Shown here one piece after another: positions 51,291 to 58,401 of a stretch of 64,000 nucleotides of DNA (the stretch's first letter is position 1; every line of letters begins with the position of its first letter). Origin of the DNA: CAIRDP01 sp037134895 (GTDB lineage Bacteria > Bacteroidota > Bacteroidia > Bacteroidales > FEN-979); assembly GCA_037134895.1 (NCBI GenBank), contig JBAXLI010000012.1, positions 14,172-78,171 on the forward strand, in the 5' to 3' direction. A program made the translations under genes and the position numbers. The notes under the pieces were generated by a model that was given only the letters and a program-made list of their open reading frames with translations, was not told the DNA's origin and searched no databases.

Positions 51291-51882
51291 ACACTGTCGT
51301 TCTGAACCTGTAGGGCAGTTTCGCGTCTTCTCCCGCATATTCCACCCCAATACGGGGAAGAGCAGCAACCGCAGCATCATTAACTACAATACCACGGTCC
51401 TCGATCCAGATACCATCCTGGCGGGGACCTGGCTTTTTAAGCAGGCTGCTGCCGGTGTGTGAGAAATGTATCCCAAGCAGTTTACATACTTTCCCCGGGC
51501 CATCGCCGGTATTTTTCAAATATTTTGGTTTACCGGCCCTCCCGAGTTGAACATTTAGATTTTCCAGGGGCTTTACCGCCCGTACCAGAACCGCATGAGG
51601 AATTCCTTCCTGATTCGTCACAACGTTGAACAGTGAATGCATCCCGTAACACAGGTAAATATAGGCAGTACCGCCATCACGGTACATGATCTCTGTCCTG
51701 GGAGTACGTCGTCCGCCGAAGGCGTGAGAAGCTTTATCAATCACCCCGTTGTATGCTTCAGTTTCATAAATGACTGCGGATGTGATTATCCCGTTCATCC
51801 GGCTTACCAGGACTTTGCCGAGGAGCTCCCTGGCAATCAGCACTACGTCATCACGGGAATAAAATGAATAGGGGAGGATCAT
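51289..51882 (-). CDS. DNA-3-methyladenine glycosylase (AAG/Mpg family)
   Basis: The 197-residue protein removes alkylated purines in base-excision repair. It shows VIYETEAYNGVIDKASHAFG with the catalytic Glu, RTEIMYRDGGTAYIYLCYGM with the intercalating Tyr region, and FNVVTNQEGIPHAVLVRAV. Length is normal for the bacterial AAG family. The stop codon TAA comes from the neighbouring heptad hairpin. Confidence 0.93.
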   Translation of the reverse strand: MILPYSFYSRDDVVLIARELLGKVLVSRMNGIITSAVIYETEAYNGVIDKASHAFGGRRTPRTEIMYRDGGTAYIYLCYGMHSLFNVVTNQEGIPHAVLVRAVKPLENLNVQLGRAGKPKYLKNTGDGPGKVCKLLGIHFSHTGSSLLKKPGPRQDGIWIEDRGIVVNDAAVAALPRIGVEYAGEDAKLPYRFRTTV

Positions 51883-51907
51883 GGGGCGAAGATCGGAAAA
51901 AGGTATG

Positions 51908-51942
51908 AATTACGAATTACGAATGACGAGTTACGAATTAAG
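51908..51942 (+). repeat. AATTACG-type heptad array
   Basis: Five units in register: AATTACG x2, AATGACG, AGTTACG, AATTAAG. It lies in the divergent region upstream of the glycosylase gene. Confidence 0.85.
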
Positions 51943-51956
51943 AGAATAATATCCAG

Positions 51957-52040
51957 ATATCCCGCATCCCGCATCCCGTATATCGCATTCCGTATCTCGC
52001 ATCCCGTATCCCGCATCCTGCATCTTGCATCCCGTGTTCC
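51957..52040 (+). repeat. GCATCCC-type heptad array, 12 units
   Basis: Twelve units in register: ATATCCC, GCATCCC x2, GTATATC, GCATTCC, GTATCTC, GCATCCC, GTATCCC, GCATCCT, GCATCTT, GCATCCC, GTGTTCC. It lies 14 bp after the AATTACG-type array. The rest of the 263-bp intergenic region holds only the promoter at 52088. Confidence 0.9.
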
Positions 52041-52087
52041 CGGTAAAAGAAAAATGACCGGATACGGGCAGAATCAACAAGAAATAA

Positions 52088-52095
52088 TATCTTTG
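52088..52095 (+). promoter_or_regulatory. -7 box TATCTTTG of the CNNM/CorC gene
   Basis: Plus-strand TAnnTTTG box 50 bp before the ATG at 52146. Confidence 0.45.
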
Positions 52096-52145
52096 AGATA
52101 AATATCATCTCTTGCAAGTTTATACATCTTTTTAAATCGAAGACA

Positions 52146-53426
52146 ATGGTAATTGAACTAATCATCCTTTTTTGCCTCTTTTTTATTAACGGGCTATTTG
52201 TAATGACTGAGATCGCAATGGTCTCTTCGAGGAGAAGCAGGCTTGAGCTGGATGCCAAGGCCGGACAAAAGGGTGCGAAAGCTGTACTTGATCAGTTAGG
52301 CAAACCGGCCGGTGTGCTGTCAACCGTGCAAATTGCGGTAACTCTCATCGGAATCCTTACAGGAGTTTTCACTGGTTCGGAAATATCTACCGGGATGGCT
52401 TCGCTGCTGATTTCCGCCGGGATGGCTGCAGCGACGGCAAAAACTCTGGCGCTGGTCATCGTGGTGATCGTTGTAACATTAACCTCCATGCTTATTGGTG
52501 AACTTGTCCCTAAACGCATAGGCCTTATCAATCCCGAAGGTGTTTCCAAGGTAATGGTTCCGCCGGCAATAATCCTTTCGAAGATCCTTATCCCGGTCAC
52601 CTGGCTGCTGGGCAAACTCAGTGACCTTATCCTGAAGCTTCTCCGTATAAAGACAACTTCGAAGTATAAAGTGACAGAAGAGGAAATCCGTGCCATGGTG
52701 CTTGAAGGTGCTATGGGAGGCGATGTACAGGCAATAGAGCAGAGGATAGTCGACCGGGTTTTTCATCTCGGCGACCAGAAGATCGACAGCCTTATGACTC
52801 ATTACTCCGAGCTTACCTGGCTCGATTTGGACGATAGCAGCGCCGAATTATGGAAGAAGATCCAGCCGGGACTTCATTCGGTTTACCCGGTTTGCAGTAA
52901 AAACCTGAATAACCTGAAAGGGGTTGTGTTTCTAAAACAACTTTTAATGAAGTTTAATGTTGACTCAGAACTGGTATTGGTCGATTATATTAAGCCGGCC
53001 CAATTGATCCTTGAGTCTCTTACAGCATACGAAACACTCGAACTGTTCAAAGAGAACAATGTACACTACGGGATGGTGGTCGATGAGTACGGTTCCATTG
53101 CTGGTATGGTGGTTTTGAACGACATACTGGAAGCCATTGTCGGGGATTTCAACCGTGGTGGCACCCAGGAAACTCAGATCAATCAGCGGGAAGACGGAAG
53201 CTGGCTTGTTGACGGACAGATGCCGTTTTCGGAGTTCGCCTATAAATTCGGGCTGCATGGCTACGACAAGGAAAAGGTGAAGTTCAACACCCTGGCTGGT
53301 CTCGCAACAAACACCCTGAAGCATATCCCAAAGCCTGGTGAGAAGTTTGTATACCTGGGATATGAGTTCGAAATCGTTGACCTTGATGGCAACCGCATCG
53401 ACAAGCTCATCGTGAAGAAACTCTGA
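52146..53426 (+). CDS. CNNM/CorC (hemolysin-family) transport protein
   Basis: The 426-residue protein has the four-helix CNNM (DUF21) domain at its start (FFINGLFVMTEIAMVSSRRSR, with the ETA-like loop), two CBS domains (near HLGDQKIDSLMTHYSELTW and VDEYGSIAGMVVLNDILEA, about residues 200-330), and a CorC_HlyC C-terminal domain (DGSWLVDGQMPFSEF ... FVYLGYEFEIVDLDGNRIDK). Bacterial CorC proteins export Mg2+ or other divalent ions; older annotations call them hemolysins. The methyltransferase gene follows after a short heptad array. Confidence 0.9.
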   Translation: MVIELIILFCLFFINGLFVMTEIAMVSSRRSRLELDAKAGQKGAKAVLDQLGKPAGVLSTVQIAVTLIGILTGVFTGSEISTGMASLLISAGMAAATAKTLALVIVVIVVTLTSMLIGELVPKRIGLINPEGVSKVMVPPAIILSKILIPVTWLLGKLSDLILKLLRIKTTSKYKVTEEEIRAMVLEGAMGGDVQAIEQRIVDRVFHLGDQKIDSLMTHYSELTWLDLDDSSAELWKKIQPGLHSVYPVCSKNLNNLKGVVFLKQLLMKFNVDSELVLVDYIKPAQLILESLTAYETLELFKENNVHYGMVVDEYGSIAGMVVLNDILEAIVGDFNRGGTQETQINQREDGSWLVDGQMPFSEFAYKFGLHGYDKEKVKFNTLAGLATNTLKHIPKPGEKFVYLGYEFEIVDLDGNRIDKLIVKKL

Positions 53427-53430
53427 AAAA

Positions 53431-53465
53431 CGTGATTCGTAATTCGTCATTCGTAACTCGTAACT
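53431..53465 (-). repeat. Five-unit heptad array before the methyltransferase gene
   Basis: CGTGATT, CGTAATT, CGTCATT, CGTAACT, CGTAACT in register (complement orientation). It fills nearly all of the 42-bp gap between two co-directional genes and ends 3 bp before the ATG at 53469, where a ribosome binding site would lie. Confidence 0.88.
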
Positions 53466-53468
53466 CCT

Positions 53469-54281
53469 ATGTCAGACCTCCAAATCTCCCTTCTCTACGA
53501 CGAGCTTCCCTTCTGGTCGGCGCCTTTCGGGATGGTTCTGCTTGATACAATAAGGTACCGTAAAAAGATAAGAGTCCTTGATATTGGCTGCGGATATGGT
53601 TTTCCCATGTTTGAACTGGCCGACCGGCTTGGCAAGGGGAGCGAGGTTCACGGACTGGATCCTTCTGAAGAGGCAGTTGAGGTGCTCAGGGCCAAGATCA
53701 AACTGAGGACCATAAACAATGCATTTGCAGTCAGGGCAGCAGGAGAGAACCTGCCTTTCGGGAACGGCGTTTTCGATCTCATTATTTCAAATAATGGCCT
53801 CAATAACGTGGATGACCAGGGAAAAGTCCTGGCAGAATGTTACAGGGTTTGTAAACCTGGCGGACAAATGGTGCTTACCATGAACCTTCCGCATACCATG
53901 ATCGAATTCTATGATGCCCTGAAATCGGCACTCTCAGGTGTGGATTTGTTCGAATACATTCGGGCTATGGATGAGCATATTCTTGAGAAACGCAAACCTA
54001 TCGATTACCTGCAGGAACTGATCACAGGTCACGGTTTCCGGATCACCTCGGTACAGCCCGATGGATTCAAATACCGGTTCACATCCGCCGAGGCATTCTA
54101 CAATCATTACCTGGTAAAGAATTATTTCATGCCCTACTGGAAAGCCTTTCTCCCTGCTGATCAGGCTGAGGAAATATTAGTCGAAGCTGCAAAAATCCTG
54201 GATCACGAAGCCAAAGCAAAAGGATATATTGAGATCTCTATCCCCTTTGTATGTATAGATTGCGAGAAAAGGAAGGATTGA
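53469..54281 (+). CDS. Class I SAM-dependent methyltransferase
   Basis: The 270-residue protein has the methyltransferase motif I VLDIGCGYGFPMFELADRL with the acidic residue in VHGLDPSEE, and motifs like FDLIISNNGLNNVDDQGKVL and LAECYRVCKPGGQMVLTMNL, typical of the UbiE/Methyltransf_11 group. The substrate is unknown. It ends with CIDCEKRKD, a possible extra metal-binding tail (CxxC). It probably shares a transcript with the CNNM gene. Confidence 0.85.
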   Translation: MSDLQISLLYDELPFWSAPFGMVLLDTIRYRKKIRVLDIGCGYGFPMFELADRLGKGSEVHGLDPSEEAVEVLRAKIKLRTINNAFAVRAAGENLPFGNGVFDLIISNNGLNNVDDQGKVLAECYRVCKPGGQMVLTMNLPHTMIEFYDALKSALSGVDLFEYIRAMDEHILEKRKPIDYLQELITGHGFRITSVQPDGFKYRFTSAEAFYNHYLVKNYFMPYWKAFLPADQAEEILVEAAKILDHEAKAKGYIEISIPFVCIDCEKRKD

Positions 54282-54294
54282 AATAAGTATTGCA

Positions 54295-54410
54295 GCGGTC
54301 ATTTTGCATAAGCGGCCTTGGGTGCAAGGAGCGACACCTCAAATATTTCGTACCGAATAAGTTGTGAAGGAGCGACGCGGACACCCCAGACGCGTTGCAA
54401 AGATGACCGC
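54295..54410. repeat. 116-bp inverted-repeat element (MITE-like or structured RNA)
   Basis: GCGGTCATTTTGCA (54295-54308) and TGCAAAGATGACCGC (54396-54410) are inverted copies with one bulge. The interior has AAGGAGCGAC twice (near 54326 and 54367). It sits in the convergent gap between the methyltransferase and recQ. It may be a small non-autonomous element, a long terminator or an RNA. Confidence 0.6.
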
Positions 54411-54423
54411 GAAAAGTGTTATT

Positions 54424-56331
54424 TCAACACCAACCGTACTTGCCATCTCTGTCCTTATCAATTTTCTCGTTATCCATTAGCCACCGGATTACCATAAGAA
54501 CTTTATCCTCATGATATAAATTTCCTGCAGCAACCAGATCTTCAAGTGAGGCAGCACCGGCTTTCAGCAATGGCTTGATTAGTTTAAGTATTTCGTCAAA
54601 TTCCATTTCATTCAGTCCGAGTTTGTTCCTTTCGAGGCAGACATCGCAGCGCCCGCAGCGTTTGGATCCTTTTTCGCCGAAGTATTCGAGCAACTGCTGG
54701 CTGCGGCATTTGTTCGAGGATTCAGCATAATGGATCATCGCGTCAAGCCTGAATTCTGCTTCCTTTAAGCGGTCCTGGTAATAAACAGGAGAAATATGAA
54801 TGTCCTTGCCATCGAGCCGGTCGTCAAGATAAACAAGCTGGGGCTTGTCAGAAGCAGGAGTGTAGTCAATGATCTTCATCTTTTCGAGCCGTTTCAGATG
54901 CTTTACGAGATCCTCAACGCCCAACCCGGTTCTCCTGGCAAGTTCAGCCTCGCTGAAAATGACAAATTCAGACAGCACTCCCGTATACGACCGAAGAATC
55001 GTCTTCAGTAAAAGATCGTAAAACTCATTCTCGACCTGGAAACGGTAAAGAGTTTCCTTGTCGGCTTTTACAAAGATCTTTGACGGGCGGTGCATGGCGT
55101 CGGAAAGCATGATGTAGCCTTCCTTTTCAAGGAATTTCAGGCAGTTGTACGCTATCACCTGCTGGAGCTTATATTCCGAGGCAAAGGCCGACAGGTCCAT
55201 GTCGAATTGAGCATCCCTTCCGCTGCCTACCGGGATCTGGAAAAAATTGCCCAGGGCCTGGTACACCGTCCTGATCATGCTGATTTCAGGATAGGTTTGC
55301 TCAAGATTCTTTTTGGAGCCAATGATGTCGGCATTTTCATAAAGCAATACGGCATAGGCATTCTTCTCATCCCTTCCGGCCCTGCCCGCTTCCTGGAAAT
55401 ACGACTCGATACATTCAGGCAGGTCCATATGCACCACAACCCTCACATTATGCTTGTCGATCCCCATCCCGAAAGCATTCGTAGCCACCATGATCCTGCA
55501 TTGCTCCTTGATCCATGCGGTCTGTTTCTGATCCCTCACTTTCTGAAGCAATCCCGCATGGTAATAGTCGGCACTGATCTTGTTCTTTTTCAGAAATTCC
55601 GCGATCAGTTTGGTCTCCCTCCGGTTACGCACATAAACCACACCGCAGCCCTTTACCTTATTTAGTACTTTCAGAAGCCTGCCCGGTTTGTCTTCTTCCT
55701 TCTGAACCACATAGGTAAGGTTTTTCCGTTCAAAGCTTTTCCTGATGACGTTTTGCAGCCTGAACTGCAGCTTTTCCTGTATGTCTTTAACCACCTTGGG
55801 TGTAGCCGTCGCAGTAAGCGCAAGTATCGGAGTCCCTTGTATGAAAGGCCTTATCTCAGCTATTTTTAAATATGGAGGGCGGAAGTCGTAACCCCATTGT
55901 GACACGCAGTGTGCTTCGTCAACAGCCAGGAGGCTGATTTTTGCTCTCCTGAGCAGTTCGCGGATACGCTCAGTTGCAAGCCGTTCAGGGGAAATATACA
56001 ATAGTTTAAATGCCCCGAACCTCGCATTACTCAGCACCCTCTCCTGTTCATCGGGATGCATACCTGAGTGTATCGCTGCAGCTGCAATTCCCTTGCTTTT
56101 CAGACTGTCGACCTGGTCCTTCATCAGTGCGATCAGCGGCGAGATCACCAGGCACATCCCCTCCATCGCCAAAGCCGGAACCTGGTAACAAAGCGATTTA
56201 CCCCCTCCGGTCGGCAGCAAAGCCAGAGTATCATTCCCTCCTAAGACAGAATTTATGATGTCTTCCTGCAACGGGCGGAACTCTGAGAAACCCCAGTGTT
56301 TGGTTAAGATTTGGTGGATAGTTTGAGACAA
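54424..56331 (-). CDS. recQ: ATP-dependent DNA helicase RecQ
   Basis: The 635-residue protein has SF2 helicase motifs: LLPTGGGKSLCYQVPALA (Walker A, about residues 38-55), AVDEAHCVSQWGYDFRPPY (DEAH plus the RecQ aromatic loop) and FQEAGRAGRDEKNA (motif VI). The RQC zinc-binding cysteines are in CRSQQLLEYFGEKGSKRCGR then CDVCLE. The last 100 residues do not show a clear HRDC domain. RecQ unwinds branched DNA in recombination and repair. A heptad array directly precedes its start (56333). Confidence 0.94.
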   Translation of the reverse strand: MSQTIHQILTKHWGFSEFRPLQEDIINSVLGGNDTLALLPTGGGKSLCYQVPALAMEGMCLVISPLIALMKDQVDSLKSKGIAAAAIHSGMHPDEQERVLSNARFGAFKLLYISPERLATERIRELLRRAKISLLAVDEAHCVSQWGYDFRPPYLKIAEIRPFIQGTPILALTATATPKVVKDIQEKLQFRLQNVIRKSFERKNLTYVVQKEEDKPGRLLKVLNKVKGCGVVYVRNRRETKLIAEFLKKNKISADYYHAGLLQKVRDQKQTAWIKEQCRIMVATNAFGMGIDKHNVRVVVHMDLPECIESYFQEAGRAGRDEKNAYAVLLYENADIIGSKKNLEQTYPEISMIRTVYQALGNFFQIPVGSGRDAQFDMDLSAFASEYKLQQVIAYNCLKFLEKEGYIMLSDAMHRPSKIFVKADKETLYRFQVENEFYDLLLKTILRSYTGVLSEFVIFSEAELARRTGLGVEDLVKHLKRLEKMKIIDYTPASDKPQLVYLDDRLDGKDIHISPVYYQDRLKEAEFRLDAMIHYAESSNKCRSQQLLEYFGEKGSKRCGRCDVCLERNKLGLNEMEFDEILKLIKPLLKAGAASLEDLVAAGNLYHEDKVLMVIRWLMDNEKIDKDRDGKYGWC

Positions 56332-56332
56332 G

Positions 56333-56381
56333 ATTTACGATTTACGAATTACGAATTACGAATTACGATTTACGATTTACG
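56333..56381 (+). repeat. Left heptad arm of the four-helix-bundle element
   Basis: Seven units in register: ATTTACG x2, AATTACG x3, ATTTACG x2. The outer 22 bp are exactly complementary to the outer end of the right arm (56818-56839). It begins 2 bp before the recQ start codon. Confidence 0.93.
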
Positions 56382-56444
56382 AATGAGAAATATATTAACA
56401 AACCTATCACTTTTTTATGAATTTGGGATTAAGAGAGAAAAGAG

Positions 56445-56816
56445 ATGAATAAGGAGACTTTATTGAACAGGACAAAACAATTTAGTATTTGCATTATCAG
56501 TCTGGTTGAAAGCATGCCTGAAACAAGAACTGCAAGAATAATAGGAAATCAGTTAATCAGGTCAGGTACTTCAGTTGGGGCGAATTATCGGGCAGCGAAC
56601 AGAGCAAAATCCTGCAGGGATTTTATCAATAAGCTAAAAATAGTCGAAGAAGAATTGGATGAAACCCTTTATTGGTTTGATTTACTGGAAGAATCAAAAA
56701 TCATTAGCTTGTCAGATTTGAAAGCTTTGAAAAATGAGGCAAATGAACTCCTGGCAATTTTTATCTCGGCAATAAAAACTACCCGGAAGAATATACTCGC
56801 AAACAAAAATTCGTAA
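56445..56816 (+). CDS. Four-helix-bundle protein (S23 / 23S rRNA intervening-sequence family)
   Basis: The 123-residue protein has the complete family pattern: LLNRTKQFSICIISLVES, IGNQLIRSGTSVGANYRAAN then RAKSCRDFINKLKIVEEELD, YWFDLLEES, and a last helix. The family is named for ORFs inside intervening sequences of some 23S rRNA genes and is related in fold to Avd of diversity-generating retroelements; its biochemical role is unknown. The gene is bracketed by inverted heptad arms. The last two codons and the TAA stop are encoded at the beginning of the right arm. Start MNKETLLNRT is normal for the family. Confidence 0.9.
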   Translation: MNKETLLNRTKQFSICIISLVESMPETRTARIIGNQLIRSGTSVGANYRAANRAKSCRDFINKLKIVEEELDETLYWFDLLEESKIISLSDLKALKNEANELLAIFISAIKTTRKNILANKNS

Positions 56817-56839
56817 ATCGTAATTCGTAAATCGTAAAT
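56812..56839 (-). repeat. Right heptad arm of the four-helix-bundle element
   Basis: Four complement-oriented units: CGTAAAT, CGTAATT, CGTAAAT x2. The arm overlaps the stop codon of the four-helix-bundle ORF (56814-56816) and reaches the complement of the citF stop codon (56839-56841). Confidence 0.93.
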
Positions 56840-58401
56840 TATTTTCCGATTTTGTATACACTATCTATGACCGTCCCATCCACCCACTTGACTACTGCGA
56901 CGATCTCGTCGGTGAATTTGGGTTTTTCGGGTTTGCCGCAGATCTTTTCGGCTTCGTCTTTGAGCTCCTGGATAGTCCTGATCGGTAGTTTGGTGTTCTT
57001 CATCTTTTCGATAAGGTCGGTGCGGAGCGGGTTGATTGCGATGCCGCGCTCGGTCACGATCACGTCGATGAGTTCACCCGGACCGCAGATTGTTGTCACC
57101 TCATCACGTATCACGGGGATACGGTCACGGAACAAAGGCACGGGAAGGATCACAGTCTTTCCAAAGAGAGTGTTCATCCAGCCGCCGATCCCGTGAAGCA
57201 GGTAACCGTCACTATGGGTGACGACGTTGGCGTTGAAGTTCACGTCGACTTCAGTGGCGCCGAGGATCACGATATCCACCAGTGAAGAGAAATTGCCTTT
57301 TCCATGGTAATTGTAGGATGTAAATGGCGTAGTCATCACATGGTGCGGATTGTCGCGCATGGAACGAACCCCGTCGAGGTCGAAGGTTTGTCCGTCGAGA
57401 ATATATTCGACCAGGCCTTCTTCAAGCATTTTAACGAGGTATTTATTGGAGCCTCCTCTTGCAAAACGGGCTTTCCATTTGCGTTCACGAAGGATATCCG
57501 CAAAATAAATTCCGATCGAAAGTGAAGTCCCGCCGGCACCTGCCTGGAAGGAAAATCCATCGTAGATCAACCCGGCTTCATCGCAGAACTGAGCGCTCCA
57601 TTCGGCGAGCAACAGGCGGTCGGGGCTCTTGGTGATTTCGGTGGTCCCGCTGATGATCTTTTCGGGTATCCCGATTTTATCCATCACCACCACGTAATCC
57701 ACGTAATTACCGTTGATCTGCCAGGGAATGCAGGGGAAAGGAACCAGGTTGTCGGTCACCACGATCACTTTATCTGCAAACTGCGCATCGGCAATTGCGA
57801 AACCAAGCGGTCCGCAGGCAGTCTGTCCCATGACCCCGTTCATATTCCCGAAGGGGTCTGCGGTGGGAGCGGCGATCACTGCGATGTCGATATGGGTTTC
57901 GCCGTCCTGCACGCTCTGGTAGCGGCCCCCGTGTGAACGAAGCACGCCAAGTCCTTTCATCTTGCCTTCGGATGTGAATTTTCCCAAAGCCCCGTTCATG
58001 CTGCCCTCGATATGATCAATAGTACCGTCTTCCAGGTATTTGGTAAGCACCTCATGGCAGGGAAAGGAAGCTGAAGGCAGCCACATCAGGTCTTTTACCC
58101 CCATTTCGTGGGCGATATCGAAGACCGGCACAGCCACCAGGTCCCCGTTGCGGAAATGGTGGTGGGTCGAAATGCACATTCCGTCTTTCAACCCGGCGCG
58201 TACCAGGGCTTCCTTGAGCGAGGGAACCACCTTGTTGCCGTCTTCGGGGTAATCGGCGCAGCTTGCAATGCGTGTTGAGGCTTTGAACCCCTGGGGCCTG
58301 TATTTGCCCACTCCCATATAAGGCACGGCTGGTTTCCCGTTGATGATGGTTGGGACTATACGTCCAATTGCATTCGTTACAAGTTTATCATATTTGCTCA
58401 T
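56839..58401 (-). CDS. citF: Citrate lyase alpha subunit (citrate CoA-transferase)
   Basis: The 520-residue protein matches CitF in length and motifs, for example ISTHHHFRNGDLVAVPVFD, ARFARGGSNKYLVKMLEEG, and GGWMNTLFGKTVILPVPLFRD followed by ICGPGELIDVIVTERG with IAINP. It transfers the acyl carrier from acetyl to citrate in the lyase complex that splits citrate to acetate and oxaloacetate. Its start overlaps the end of the citDE fusion by 14 bp. The final stop codon touches the right heptad arm of the neighbouring element. Confidence 0.92.
   Translation of the reverse strand: MSKYDKLVTNAIGRIVPTIINGKPAVPYMGVGKYRPQGFKASTRIASCADYPEDGNKVVPSLKEALVRAGLKDGMCISTHHHFRNGDLVAVPVFDIAHEMGVKDLMWLPSASFPCHEVLTKYLEDGTIDHIEGSMNGALGKFTSEGKMKGLGVLRSHGGRYQSVQDGETHIDIAVIAAPTADPFGNMNGVMGQTACGPLGFAIADAQFADKVIVVTDNLVPFPCIPWQINGNYVDYVVVMDKIGIPEKIISGTTEITKSPDRLLLAEWSAQFCDEAGLIYDGFSFQAGAGGTSLSIGIYFADILRERKWKARFARGGSNKYLVKMLEEGLVEYILDGQTFDLDGVRSMRDNPHHVMTTPFTSYNYHGKGNFSSLVDIVILGATEVDVNFNANVVTHSDGYLLHGIGGWMNTLFGKTVILPVPLFRDRIPVIRDEVTTICGPGELIDVIVTERGIAINPLRTDLIEKMKNTKLPIRTIQELKDEAEKICGKPEKPKFTDEIVAVVKWVDGTVIDSVYKIGK

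Noticed and set aside
56445..56816. Diversity-generating retroelement (the four-helix-bundle protein as Avd)
   Set aside because: No reverse transcriptase and no template/variable repeat pair is present nearby.
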